64,000 bases of DNA from Aplidium turbinatum (taxonomy: Eukaryota > Chordata > Ascidiacea > Aplousobranchia > Polyclinidae), in contig OU964925.1 of assembly GCA_918807975.1 (NCBI GenBank), positions 27,935,608 through 27,999,607 of the forward strand. Direction: 5' to 3'. The notes below the pieces were generated by a model. That model searched no databases and was not told the DNA's origin. It saw only the letters and a program-made list of their open reading frames with translations. Of the stretch, positions 23,801 to 33,150 are shown one piece after another (positions within the stretch are counted from its first letter, which is position 1; each line of letters opens with the position of its first letter). The position numbers and the translations under genes are program-made.

Positions 23801-26800
23801 TAGTGGAACAACGTGACTTGTGAAATCAAAAGACAGCCAACCTTCACTCCTTCAGCTCAGAGACGGCACATGATGATGATTAAGAAAGTGAAATATTATC
23901 TCAGGCCTCGAAATTCGTTTTTGTTGACGGCGGACAAACGTGTCCGGTCTGAGCAGCTATCTCGGCGGACAAATTAAGTCTCACGGCGGACACACGAGTT
24001 TTAGCGTCGATCGTCATGCTTAATCAGTTTATCTTGATAATTCTTCGCCATTTGAAAAGACCAACGACGTGCGTTTGAAGAGTCAAAGCGCCGTGTAGCT
24101 GCTTAATATGCCGCATGTCTGATTAACTTTTACCGAACGAGGTTGTGTAGCTTCTTGCGTCACAATGCTCTGGACACGAGTCGGAAAACTTCTACACTAA
24201 CGCTACTATTTTCTGCTGTGCAAAGTTTCACTAGGATTTTTTTCTTTAAGTTTATTTTTGCGTGTCATGTGAGCGAAAGTGAATTTTCCCTGGACCTTTT
24301 TTTTACTTACTGTACGTAATACCAAAACTTAACAAATTTTGCTGCATCTTGATGTAATAGCCTACTCGTATAATCTAATTTTGTAACCAACCTTGGCTTA
24401 TCAATATTACTCGGAGATCAAAGCCAGACATTGTGACGTAAGACTTGAACTAAGTTGCGCGTGATTGCTGTAGAAAAATCGTACCGTACTCCTATCGATT
24501 CTTAGCGAAGAATTAACCTTTGTTACGCTGATTCGATGTCATCAATCGTTGAAGCAACGTAAAAATCGAAAGTTTTCCTGCTTGAATGGAAGCTGAGGAT
24601 ATCGTACAGTATTTTAATTTTCTGGATGCGCGCTAGAATGCGCGAGAAATTATATTCTCGCAAGTCGCAACAATTGTTCGACGTTCGTGCTATGCAATGA
24701 CGATTTGTATCGCTAGTTCCTATGTTATTTCTCGGCGGACAAATATGACCGATCTAGATGGTACTTCCCGCGGACATCACATGCTGTGACGGCGGACATG
24801 ACCGCCGTGAATTTCGAGGCCTGTTATCTTCTGACAGGTGTCAAACCCGCAACAATGCTTGATAGGAATGACTCGGTTGCATGTCTTGCAATACAAACGA
24901 ATTTATTTTCAAACGAGTCAGTTCAATCATAAACAGCTAAAAATCGATTTCGATCAGCTAGCAGCTAAATCATCTTCAGTTAAGTTGAAAGCAGACAGCA
25001 CAAAAAATGAAATGATGAAGGTGGAAAGAATGAAAAACGAATATCTAGCTGATCGAAATAGATTTTTAGCTGTTTATGATTGAACTCACCTGTGTGAAAA
25101 TAAATTTGTTTGTATTACAAGATGATAGATTCATGATGTTAATTTCATCATTTTATTTGCATGTTTGGAATAAAAAATGCTTGTTGCGAAACTCTGGAGC
25201 TACTGTGTAAAAATTAAACTAAGCATTTGGAAGAACACAGAAAAACAGTACAGATTTACAAAACATAACAGTACCGGTACCATTTCAAATCTCTTCCTCG
25301 TTCATCAGTCAAGAATAAGTCTCCCCCATTGTGGAGCAACAAATTAAGACAGTCAGCTTTCCCCCACTGTGCAGCCACATGACATGGAGTTATTCCATCA
25401 ACATCTCTACAAAAAATTAAAACTTTTTATCTCAAACACAAAAATGTAGTCAATTTTATAATTTCAATATCAAATAATTTTTGTAAGTTCTGAAGTTGAC
25501 TAAGCTACACAATCAAGATAATTCACCAAACATCTCAAAATGTTTCAAAAAATCAGGGAGAGTAAGATTGCAAAGCTCAAGTTTGCCACAAGAACAAATA
25601 TTAAAATGCACCTTGTCAGTGTCATTCATGACAGTGGACAAGGCAGATTGTTCATTTATAACAAACTTGAATAAATAATTGAAATGCAGCGAAAAAGCAG
25701 GTACTTCAACTCACGGGACATTAGGATTCCCTTCAAACATTAGCATAAGGTTCACAAAGGAAGATGATACTTTAGCAGCCACGTGGAATGGAGTAATTTC
25801 TTTCAATAATAATCTGTTCGGATCAGCTCCATTCTTTAACAGTAACTTTGCTTTTCTGCAACAAAAACGGCATTAAAATCTAAACACAGTCAAATCTACA
25901 ATCACTATTTTTTACATTACAAGTAAATCAATTTCTTCACTCATTTAAACTGTGTTTGAAAATCAGGGTTGAGAAAAACCCGGGTTTTTTAAAAAAGCCC
26001 AACCCGCATGTTTTTTTTAAAAAAAAAACGTTTTTTTTGGGGGTTTTATTTAAAAAAGATGCAAAAAAGGTAGGCTAGATTCATGCTTATTTCACCTCAA
26101 ATACTACTTTTTACCAATGAAGTGCCTCTCACTCACAGTACATGCTGGCATAACTCAATAAAATAATGCACTAGGGCTGTTTAACTATGAGGCCTTCTTG
26201 CATAAATAAGTTTTAGTGTAGTACAAAGTGGCAGTACTTGATTTTTGTGTACAGAAATATCCACTGTATTTTCAATTTATCTTTGGAAATTTACTTCACA
26301 ATCACATCCTAAAGTCCTAATTTGAAGTTTGTTTTAAGTACTTTGTAGTACTTTGGTTCATTTTTTCAATTTTCTTATAAAAATTGGACAAATATGATGC
26401 TCTGGTTATTTTTCGTTTTTTTTAAGTGAGTCTTTTAAAAAAAAAACACCAGGTTTTTTTTTGGTTGGGAAAAATACCGACAACCCTGTTGAAAATGCAT
26501 TTATGCTTGCAACCATAGGCGCCAACTTTTCAAAAAACCTTGGGGGGCGAGACAGGTGAAAGCGTCATAACCATAACGCTTTTTGCTCAATTAAAATAGT
26601 CTTTGATTCTTACTGTCTTGTTTATATTCACCTAGGTCGCAAACCGAATTTATTAGAACAGCTGCTTGAAACGATTAGTTTTACGCATGCAATACGCCTA
26701 GTCGTCAAAATTTTGATTTTGTTAGCTCATAATTGGAACTGTTGGAAAACAAGCCAATTCATTTCCTTTTGTGCGAGTGAATAACAACGATCAAGACAGT

Positions 26801-29800
26801 GATGTTATCGAAATAAAATGCAAAAGTCATGATCTCAAGCAGATTGGAAACCTGTTATCAGTTTTATTAACCTTGTTTCGCTCGTTTTGCTAATTAGGCC
26901 TACTTACCTTGAAAGCGTTAACAAAGGCGAAGTGTTTTCTCTTCTGTTTTTTATCGAAAGTCTTTATAGCCTTTTATCGAATACCGGTAGTGCAGAAGTG
27001 GGTATCGATGAGTGTATGAGATCTAGCCCAGGGTGGTCCAAACCCTGGCACGCGGGCTGCATGCGGCCCGCAAACACTTTGTGCATGCCGCAATTATGAG
27101 TGCTAAATTCAAGGTTTAAAAATACACCTACGTTTTATAAATACATTGCATTCACCACAACCCTAAATAAGTCGTGCATAATCGGGTCAATAGGTAACTA
27201 TTAGGGTGGCTCTTAAAATTGAGTTTTTGAATTTTGCTTGGGACACCCTTTCAAGTGGTGAGGTTGTCAGAAAAAATAACTCTTGCAAATTTTTTTTAAA
27301 TTTGAAGTTGATTTAGAGGTGGCCCTCCCCCCCTAAAGTTCTGTGCCCTCCCTCAAAATACCAAATCTGCGTATCTCGAAAACCACTTGAGCTAGAGATA
27401 CAGTTTTTGTGTTAAAAGATGCAGAAAACATGGTTTTCTATCTGCTTTCTGAACATTGAATGCACCTACCTTGAGTAGAAAAGCAGTTATTTAGAAAAAA
27501 CGCATTTGACCAAATCTTGATTTTACAACCTTTTTTGTGACCACGAAACCGTCTACAAAATTTCGTTTTTTTGTCTTAATTTTTGCACCTTAGGGGGAAC
27601 ACTGGTAACGATATTCATTTCAAAATGTAATTCTGGTCAGTACTGGAAGAAGCGATATTATCGACAATATTTTACATATTGCCTTGCGTATTGTGACAGG
27701 ATGTCTGCGACCTACACCATCGGACAATATCCCTGTCCTTGCAGGCAACCAACCAACTGAGTTTCGTCGCGAAAAAGCCATCCTGTCTCTTTCTCGCCGC
27801 ACTACGAACCCCAACCACTTGCTCCACTCAAGTCTCTACGAGTCTGTGAGCGAGCAATCGAGCATCCTCTGCAACTGAAATCGAGACAACCATTTGTATG
27901 TGACGCACAACTCCTGATGAAAACCGCTGAAGACCAATCCATCAGCGCGACTACCTGGGAGGACAACAAATGGAGCTCAGAGTGGAAGAAGAACTCCTCA
28001 AGACTCTAAAGTTGTATCTCCGACACCAGCCCCCATCCAACCGGAATGCATAATTTGTCAAGGAAGGCCTGGGTGCGGCTCAACCGCCTGCGTACTGGGC
28101 TAGCCTACAGGAGTCAGACTATTCCGCTCCAACATGCACAAATGGGGGATGGCTCCATCCGCAATCTGTGAGTGTGGCAAAGAGGAACAAACCACAGATC
28201 ACACCATCTGTAACTGCGCCAAATGGGGTGCGTGGTCTGCTTGAACTGGATGACGAATCAATGGATCAATGGACGAATCAAAGGATTGCTGCTCGACACT
28301 TGCTCAAGCATCTAAACCGCATCGCCACTGCCCAAGAGTGGTAAAAGACTGAGCCCTTGACCCCTGGAGTAACAAAGAAGGTTTAAACGAAGAAAAATCG
28401 ACAATATTGTTCTTGTTGGAATTTGGAAACAGTTTCCTGTGTTCAGTAACAACTTGCAAAAGAAACTGAAGTTGTGGCTCATCTTCAGTTAAGATTTTGT
28501 TAAAATCCTGGATTAGACTTAAAGCAACTCCTCTCTCTGCTCTGTCATTCACTACTGAAAGTCCCTTCGCCATGTGTAAAGCTTGAATAAATGCACCATC
28601 TTCAGTCCAATGAGCAAGATCCTTTGAAAGTATAATTATTGCTTCATCTTCACCCAACAGCTGAAGAAGCCATTTTGAATTAGAGGTGTAATACTGTTCT
28701 AGACCCTTATTGCTAAGAAACGCATCTACTTTGATGCTTGGTCTCCTTGGTGGACGTTCTCCTGTTTCATCTAACATGGTTGCCACCATTAGCTTTTTAC
28801 TTTCCACAGACAATCGAGAGTCAAACAAGGCTAGTCCAACCATTTCTTCGGACAGATACCATGAATGCAAATCAAGCTTTTTGCATAAATCGCCTTCGCC
28901 ATCCAACAAGTGCGATGCATAGCACCTGAAGCTTGAAAGCGGATTCCACGCTCAGGAGTTTCTCCAAGGAATATGATAAAAAACGGGCATTTTAGCTATG
29001 CATGAATGCATAAAAGTTTAAGAAAACTTATTTCGTTTATTGCTTTACCAGTTTTACAGGTTAGTTTATGAACTTTGTTTATTGAATAGTTTGGGCCACA
29101 ATACTTGTTTAGCACTGTTTTGTGCTAGAATACCGAAAACAGGTTTTTTCTAAATAACTGCTTTTCTACTCAAGATAGACGCAATCACTGTTCAGAAAGC
29201 AGATAGGAAATCATGCTTTCTGCATCTTTTGACACAAAAACTGTATCTCTAGCTCAAGCAGTTTTTGAGATATGCAGGTTTGGTATTTTGGAGGAGGGCG
29301 CAAAACTTTAGGGGGGGAGGGCCACCTCTAAATCAATTTGAAATTCAAAAATTTTTTACAGGTGTTATTTTTTCTTACAACCTCACCTTTTAAAAGGGTG
29401 TCCCACACAAAATTCAATTTTTTTTCATTTTTTGCCAAATAAGAGCCACCCTAGTAACTATGAGGGAACAATGTCGGTTTGTGACGACACAAACGTGCGT
29501 TGATATTTTGCTTTTGTTGCTAGCACTTTCTCCGTTATGAAGGCACTTTCTCCTTTATGAAGCGATTAAAAAGCGACACACGGAACAGAATGGCCGATGA
29601 AACCCTAGATGCCTGCTTACGTCTGTCGACCACTGAATTTAAACCAGAGATCGACACAAAAGCAAAAAACAATAAACTGTTTTGGTTTGCTAATTTGTTG
29701 ACGTGTTATGTATCGTATCTTTTTTACTAGCTGAAAATCACTTTTTGAGTCGCAAGCAGAGATTAAAAACTTAGTGAGTTAGACGTGCAGCAAAACATTA

Positions 29801-31173
29801 GGTCGATCAGAACAGCAAACTCAGTCCTTTCATTGTAACTGTATTTTGTCAGCGACAAGATTTGTTAATGTTCATAGCCTGTGAACAGTAAGAATGTAGC
29901 TAAAACAGATTGAAATCTATAGAAAAGAAGATCAAAATCGCAACCTAATTAAGTTTTCTATTTAACAACGTTTCTACTTTCAGCAACACCTTATCATTTC
30001 TCACTATACGGCCCGTGAAGTTTTTCTCAGATCCTAATGTGGCCCTTCATGTTCGCAGTCTTGGACCACCCTGATCTAGCCTATATGTTTTCACAATACA
30101 TACATCAATAAAGCGCTTATTGAAGCAAAACATGGATAACAGCTTTAAAAAATGCATTTTTTTCTTTATGCTGTATTCACGTAATTGTTTGTTGTGTTGT
30201 GTCGTAGTTTCAACTCAATAAAGTTTTCTAAAATCGATTTCATGTTTGAAGTCACTGAAAATCTAACGGTCGTTTCGATAACCGGTGAAATGAGAATAAA
30301 CATTCATCCTCGCTTTTGCTACCACGCGTTTTGACTTTGAAGTTGCTCCTCACGCACGGGAAGATAAGCAGTGTGTGACTGTGAGCGTGCATGCCGTGCG
30401 CATCTCAGACTCTCAGCAACCAGCTAGGTCAATGACCCAATGACCCCAGTGGGTCATGGCCTCTCTAGACTTACCTCATCAGAGTCATCAAGGCGTAACC
30501 GTTTGCTCACTGGTGTTGGACGCTATGGTGCAGACATGTTGTGCTGGGGCTTGGCAGAGAGTGCTGCTTGTGAGTGTGGTGAAATGCAGATGGCAGCCCA
30601 CATTATCAAGGATTGCCGGCTATACAGACCACCTCATGGTATGGAAGCTAGTTTCCATCGATGACGACACCAGGCAGTGGCTTACCAACGGATGCCCTAA
30701 CATATCGCGACAACACGAGAGAAAAAGCAGTAATTCACTTTCCAGAGAAATCCATGCGATCAGCTGCTGTTTTGCGAGCAAGGGCAACTTAGGCTGTTTT
30801 TCACTTTTGGCATTCGATAAGTCCGTTTAAATGATCTAAATATTTTTCGCGAAGTATTTTATCTTTGAAACACCACTTGCATAGCCATTTTTGTTGCCTC
30901 TCAATCATAAATTTACGGGGGGCGCCATCCCCCCGGGAGTTGGCGCGTATGCTTGCAACTTATATTGTTGGTATATCTTTATTTCCATACTTTTTATATT
31001 CACGCTAACAAAAACGATGATTTTCTACAACTTAAGTGGAGCACTCCTGGCTAAGATTGTTAACCCATTAGTTACCTGTACAGTGTACAATGATATGTTA
31101 CCGGTACTTACTTAAGATCATGAGCCTGAATTGCTTCAAACAAAGCTTCACTTTGATCAAGCAAAGTGGACAT
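10671..31173 (-). CDS. ANKLE1: ANKLE1 homologue: ankyrin/LEM/GIY-YIG nuclease, 12 exons
   Basis: Exons 5' to 3' on the minus strand: 31112-31173, 25715-25855, 25281-25406, 23213-23286, 21733-22992, 21114-21177, 20874-20973, 20124-20233, 12509-12621, 11667-11847, 11223-11367, 10671-10997. All junctions are GT-AG, phases agree throughout, and the sum is 2703 nt (900 aa plus stop). Domains: N-terminal ankyrin repeats (about residues 8-115), a long low-complexity exon with tandem repeats (135-554), a LEM domain (about 640-680), and a GIY-YIG nuclease (about 740-890). The nuclease shows IFYIGKGKKSRPYAH, the glutamate of EAFTREAAMIDAFG, and LTNCKRG. Known relatives (C. elegans LEM-3, vertebrate ANKLE1) are endonucleases that act on DNA bridges, with a midbody location. 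The match to vertebrate ANKLE1 runs to the C-terminus (GERQIRP). Most of its length is intron filled with transposons. Confidence 0.92.
12366..12470. mobile_element. MITE fragment (AAATCGATTTCGATCAGCTA family)
   Basis: Contains tacaaacgaacttattttcaca, gagtcagttcaatcataaa and tcaatttcgatcagctactagctagatc, shared with the palindromic copy at 24887-25122 and the partial copy at 52450-52600. It lies just downstream of ANKLE1 exon 9, in intron 9. Confidence 0.6.
12509..12621 (-). other. ANKLE1: ANKLE1 exon 9: second part of the LEM domain
   Basis: Joined to exon 8, which ends at MGDDELQ, this exon gives QNLLKHGFTPGPIRHGRKVY, a canonical LEM domain with the TPGPI turn. LEM domains bind BAF in lamina proteins; in ANKLE1/LEM-3 the domain is conserved (family knowledge). 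The acceptor chosen (GCTGTTAG/ACAAAAC) has a weak pyrimidine tract but gives a seamless LEM fold. An in-frame acceptor 48 nt upstream (exon start 12669) would add 16 residues inside the domain. Confidence 0.85.
16370..17000 (-). pseudogene. Transposase-like fragment, TAGGGTGG group, left copy
   Basis: The 167-codon ORF at 16497-17000 contains VVSGMHVKVLLGIPKLPVGT, then ALCFDTTSSNTRIHTEA and RRLLFLACHDLKVVNDCAER. The following 93-codon ORF in another frame (16370-16651) gives the downstream part KLATDFNEVLMENEQQ...VVEHHRELLP, so at least one frameshift separates them. Such proteins are familiar as unnamed transposase-like proteins of invertebrate genomes; I do not know a settled superfamily name. 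Confidence 0.7.
17597..17886 (-). mobile_element. tRNA-derived SINE, family B, intact copy
   Basis: On the minus strand the head reads GTGGCCGAGTGGTTAGCGCA with a B-box-like GTTCGACTCC, like a serine/leucine-type tRNA, and the tail ends GGATAAAGATA. A second copy at 33918-34024 plus 38280-38468 is split by an insertion. This one is contiguous through the split point and acts as a reference for the empty site. Confidence 0.75.
18061..18800 (+). pseudogene. Transposase-like fragments, TAGGGTGG group, right copy
   Basis: Several open stretches in different frames (18061-18288, 18285-18611, then to about 18800) read LWYISEDLAALPLFSD, KKAIVNALKKDPFPEDVRRF, then KLATDFNEVLTKNEQQ and KSTNGLALYKHF. 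They match the minus-strand protein at 28409-28909 and the outer part of the left copy. The reading is broken, so no full transposase is encoded. Confidence 0.65.
19845..20045. repeat. Palindromic MITE (acctgttttagcctgatg family)
   Basis: The left half (cctgttttagcctgatgctgcgagtttgctg...tggtcatgtgctatgac) and right half (gtcatagcacatgacta...catcaggctaaaacag) are inverted copies around a centre near 19933. Related half or short copies lie at 6265-6380 and 55627-55700. It is non-coding and has the potential to form a long hairpin. Confidence 0.75.
21733..22992 (-). other. ANKLE1: ANKLE1 exon 5, 420-codon repeat-bearing exon
   Basis: This single exon is bounded by ATTGCAG/ACAAC and AATGAAG/GTAAAA and supplies almost half of the protein. 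It is rich in Ser, Asn, Thr and acidic residues and contains no recognisable globular domain. Near its C-terminal half it carries about 3.5 tandem units of roughly 48-51 residues. Vertebrate ANKLE1 has a divergent, poorly conserved linker in this position. Confidence 0.85.
21970..22480 (-). repeat. ANKLE1: Tandem ~150-bp coding repeats in ANKLE1
   Basis: Successive units carry FADSTIPIGES, EESDFTFANSTIPIEGS, EESDFTFAESTVPINES and EESDFTFADSTVPVEGS, each followed (except the last) by a segment like KQFTSVYDSNSC and RVVDRAS. The unit length is 48-51 residues. The DNA is repeated too, so recent unit gain is likely. Confidence 0.9.
23546..23769. mobile_element. Foldback element with tandem TTCGGTGAGTCCGA termini
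   Basis: The left end carries three to four units of ttcggtgagtccga and the right end the inverse unit tcggactcaccgaa. The exact 9-bp duplication gacttgtca flanks it (23537-23545, 23770-23778). The short centre contains a TTAGGG-like run (about 23675-23720). It lies in ANKLE1 intron 3 and is non-coding. Confidence 0.8.
23902..24823. mobile_element. DNA transposon-like element with CAGGCCTCGAAATTC ends
   Basis: The TIRs CAGGCCTCGAAATTC / GAATTTCGAGGCCTG are flanked by ttatct on both sides, a possible 6-bp or decayed 8-bp duplication. Several ggcggacaa motifs occur just inside each end in a subterminal cluster. No transposase was recognised. It lies in ANKLE1 intron 3. Confidence 0.65.
24887..25122. 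repeat. Palindromic MITE (CGATTTCGATCAGCTAGCAG family)
   Basis: The arms run from caatacaaacgaatttatttt...aatcataaacagctaaaaatcgatttcgatcagctag to its inverse ctagctgatcgaaatagatttttagctgtttatgattgaactc...aaataaatttgtttgtatta. Partial copies lie at 12366-12470 and 52450-52600. The 81-codon ORF inside is only the palindrome being read through. Confidence 0.75.
25964..26488. mobile_element. hAT-like MITE with CAGGGTTG(A)GAAAAACCCGGG ends
   Basis: The termini CAGGGTTGAGAAAAACCC and TTGGGAAAAATACCGACAACCCTG are inverted repeats flanked by the exact 8-bp duplication ttgaaaat (25956-25963, 26489-26496). T and A homopolymer stretches lie inside. Non-coding, in ANKLE1 intron 1. Confidence 0.8.
27672..28396 (+). 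mobile_element. 5'-truncated LINE fragment, fourth level of the nest
   Basis: The exact 12-bp duplication atcgacaatatt flanks it (27660-27671, 28397-28408), as for target-primed insertion. The plus strand encodes broken pieces of a LINE ORF2 C-terminus: LRIVTGCLRPTPSDNIPVLA early on, and later NMHKWGMAPSAICECG-like sequence before the 3' end. This is the C-terminal region of Jockey/RTE-like elements; the exact clade is uncertain. No poly-A tail is obvious. Confidence 0.8.
28409..28909 (-). pseudogene. Transposase-like fragment, TAGGGTGG group
   Basis: About 167 codons are open on the minus strand from 28909 to the LINE junction. They read LDLHSWYLSEEMVGLALFDS, KLMVATMLDETGERPPRR, then LSVVNDRAERGVALSLIQDF and FLLQVVTEHRKLFP. 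The NDRAERG block and the order of motifs match the composite at 15898-19183. The LINE insertion cuts its C-terminus. Confidence 0.75.
30435..30725 (+). mobile_element. LINE ORF2 C-terminal fragment
   Basis: Plus-strand reading gives NRLLTGVGRYGADML, then WGLAESAACECGEM and AHIIKDCRLYRPPHG, the cysteine/histidine segment near the C-terminus of Jockey/RTE-like LINE ORF2 proteins. It is a different copy from the one at 27672-28396. It lies inside the outer hAT-like element. Confidence 0.75.
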
Positions 31174-31183
31174 TTTCTCTCAT
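31157..31183 (-). promoter_or_regulatory. Short upstream ORF overlapping the ANKLE1 start
   Basis: Ten bases upstream of the ANKLE1 ATG, a second ATG opens an eight-codon frame (MRENVHFA) that ends past the main start. If the transcript begins upstream of 31183, this overlapping uORF would reduce initiation at the main start. Transcription start is not known from the sequence. Confidence 0.35.
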
Positions 31184-31789
31184 TGCTTTAAAGACCACAC
31201 TACTTCCACTTTAATTATACAGGCAAAACAACAAATTCTCACTTAACACTATGCAGAAACTTTAGTTAAAAATTTATATTCTTGAAAAATTGAACATTTT
31301 TTACAAAAAACTAGTGGCAAAAAGTTCCACTTTATTAACTAAAAAAATTCTCTAAAAACTGGCTTACATGACCCTGTACCAAAGCAAAGGCAATGCATGA
31401 AAATAACAACACTTTAATAAGCGGGAAGCTTCATTCTGTCATGTTTAGTTATTGGGCCTTCGAAAGTGGTCCAAAGCCTCTACAAGCAAAAATGTTAGGA
31501 TTAGGCTTTCTCAGTCTGAGGATAAAGATTTCCACAATTAATTAAGTACTGTACTGGCATGTACTGTATTATGTTGTCAAGTCACACAGCCAAATAAAGC
31601 AGTCATAATATTTTTATGGTCACAAAAACATGACTATTAAATTAATATTATGCTGGTATCTGCCAAGGTTGGCTTAGATACACAAGCTAAACATACTCGT
31701 TGTGTCATGAAGCAGTCAAGCCAAAGAAATCGCATCTGCCCAGCAGCTTTTCAAACCTTCTACAATCTACAAGCATTGATTGATTGATT

Positions 31790-32054
31790 TAATCTTTCTT
31801 TATTCTCAGCCTGGAAAAACTTGATTCTGGCAGTTTGCATACTTGTAGAAGTTTTGAACACATGATGCAGAACCAGTAACTGAGATTGACAGAGTGAAGT
31901 TTCTGCTTGTTGTTGGGGGAGAATTATTCCATCCAGTAGGTTCCGCTGAATGGAGAGCAGTCCTAAAATGCATTGCTCGAGCGCACACCCCGAGACCCAA
32001 ATCAGCACCGCTTGATCTAAAGTCAGGCAAGTAACCACTGAGCCAACAGGGCGG
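31790..32054 (-). mobile_element. tRNA-derived SINE, family A
   Basis: The reverse complement starts CCGCCCTGTTGGCTCAGTGGTTAC (A-box-like) and continues with the shared family body, ending in the aataaagatt-like tail at 31790. The body matches the copies at 1977-2526 and 47241-47494. Confidence 0.7.
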
Positions 32055-32174
32055 AATAAACATATAGCCTAATAATAAAGACTAAACGTAGATTTAAACA
32101 ATATGTAGTTTTGTCAATTTTTAAACATTATTTTATTTCATGCAATCCATTGTTTTATGCTGTTCCATCTCGAC

Positions 32175-32630
32175 CAGGGATATCTAAAAAAGGCGATACG
32201 AAGGTTTTTATTACGTCTGACAATAGAAGGGCTTTTGTTTATTGTAAATAAATAATCTGTGTTTATCGTAGAATGACAATTGGCACCGATAGTAGTTTAA
32301 TAAATCTTGTTATGATAACTTGCATTGCGCTATTAACATCAGGCCTGAATATTCACAGCATGCTGGTGCTTTGGTTGCTTGTTAATTCAACTACCCATTA
32401 CTTGCTTTACATCTAGCCTACTGCAAAGGCTTTGTTATAAAAAACAGCTTACTAGGAACGTTTCAAACTGTCTTTGTAAACAAGTATTCTTTAAATATGC
32501 TCTACGCAACATTTGCTAACTGTATTCTGTAGCTCATTGTATCAGCTGCACTACAAAACTTTCTATGATTTAAAAAAGAGCCACATGCGAGCATTCATAT
32601 CCCTGATCGTTGCGAGCATTCATATCCCTG
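32175..32630. mobile_element. hAT-like MITE with CAGGGATAT ends
   Basis: The termini CAGGGATATCT and ATTCATATCCCTG are flanked by the exact 8-bp duplication atctcgac (32167-32174, 32631-32638). The right end has a 21-bp direct duplication (gcgagcattcatatccctgat). Non-coding. Confidence 0.75.
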
Positions 32631-33150
32631 ATCTCGACGCATGGATTTCAGTTTTTTTTTTTTTTTTCTTTTCTTTCTTTTTCTTACTTATTCTCATATC
32701 TTCAAAATACATTGCATTTGTGCAGTCATTGCAGTGTTTTCGAATTGGTGCAATTGATGCGCTCTCATGCGAAACGACAAAGATGATTCAATTCATCCAA
32801 AAAATACTTTTTAAAAGCAAGGGGTAGAACTTTCTGTTCAGTTTGATTTTATTTCTGACCATCTCATTGCAAAAATAATATTTGTCGAAAAACAGCAGAA
32901 GCCCGGAATAAGGTAGTAGAGATAAAAAGAATAAACTGACAAAACGCGTACGTACATGAAGCTTTAAATGAAAAGTGAACAAACTACATTTTAAACTGCA
33001 GGATCCTAGGCAGGGCTAAACTCCCGTCAGTGGGGGTGTAAAGAACCGGGGCCCCAGAATAAGGAAGCCCCGTATTGCTAAATATTTTTGTAAAATAATT
33101 AAGTTGAAAACTAGATTAAACTTTGCATCATTTTTTTTATAAATCTAAAC

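Larger units (their letters stand above)
27202..29453 (-). mobile_element. TAGGGTGG-group DNA transposon, third shell
   Basis: The TIRs TAGGGTGGCTCTTA / TAAGAGCCACCCTA are flanked by the exact 8-bp duplication gtaactat (27194-27201, 29454-29461). Inverted similarity extends for several hundred bases inward, for example the TIR-proximal blocks with ggacaccctttcaag / aaaagggtgtccc and aaccacttgagctagagatacagtttttgtg and its inverse. A transposase segment lies on the minus strand at 28409-28909, and a LINE fragment has inserted at 27672-28396. Confidence 0.85.
27029..30073. mobile_element. hAT-like element (CAGGGTGGTCCAA ends), second shell
   Basis: The TIRs CAGGGTGGTCCAAACCC and TCTTGGACCACCCTG are flanked by the exact 8-bp duplication atctagcc (27021-27028, 30074-30081). 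ggcccgcaaa and acggcccgtgaag are subterminal matches. Its interior is largely the TAGGGTGG element at 27202-29453. No transposase of its own is seen. Confidence 0.85.
26514..30951. mobile_element. hAT-like element (CATAGGCGCCAACT ends), outer shell of a nest
   Basis: The TIRs CATAGGCGCCAACTTTT and GAGTTGGCGCGTATG are flanked by the exact 8-bp duplication cttgcaac (26506-26513, 30952-30959). Most of its 4.4 kb is later insertions (27029-30073 and their contents). A LINE fragment lies at about 30435-30725. Confidence 0.8.
25281..31173 (-). other. ANKLE1: ANKLE1 exons 1-3: ankyrin repeats
   Basis: Exon 1 (31112-31173) gives MSTLLDQSEALFEAIQAHDL. Exon 2 (25715-25855) continues KAKLLLKNGADPN, then ITPFHVAAK and FVNLMLMFEGNPNV. 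Exon 3 (25281-25406) gives DVDGITPCHVAAQWGKADCL, then NLLLHNGGDL. These are typical ankyrin units with the TPxHVAA helix and LLLxNGAD turn. The start ATG fits because it begins just before the first ankyrin helix. Confidence 0.88.
31190..33150. other. Intergenic with SINE and MITE copies
   Basis: Upstream flank of ANKLE1. A SINE tail fragment lies at about 31465-31531 (caaagcctctacaag...gtctgaggataaagatt), a SINE at 31790-32054 and a MITE at 32175-32630. A poly-T/TTTC stretch at about 32653-32690 gives rise to a meaningless hydrophobic ORF. No host gene was recognised. Confidence 0.5.

Noticed and set aside
24838-25083. 81-codon ORF with heptad-like composition
   Set aside because: It is a read-through of a palindromic MITE; the same DNA occurs at 12366-12470 and 52450-52600.
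30440-30830. Host gene with a cysteine-rich domain (WGLAESAACECG)
   Set aside because: The motif is the C-terminal cysteine/histidine segment of LINE ORF2 proteins, and the frame is broken.
32513-32827. 104-codon ORF with a poly-Phe hydrophobic run
   Set aside because: The run is encoded by a T-rich simple repeat at 32653-32690, and part of the ORF is in a MITE end.
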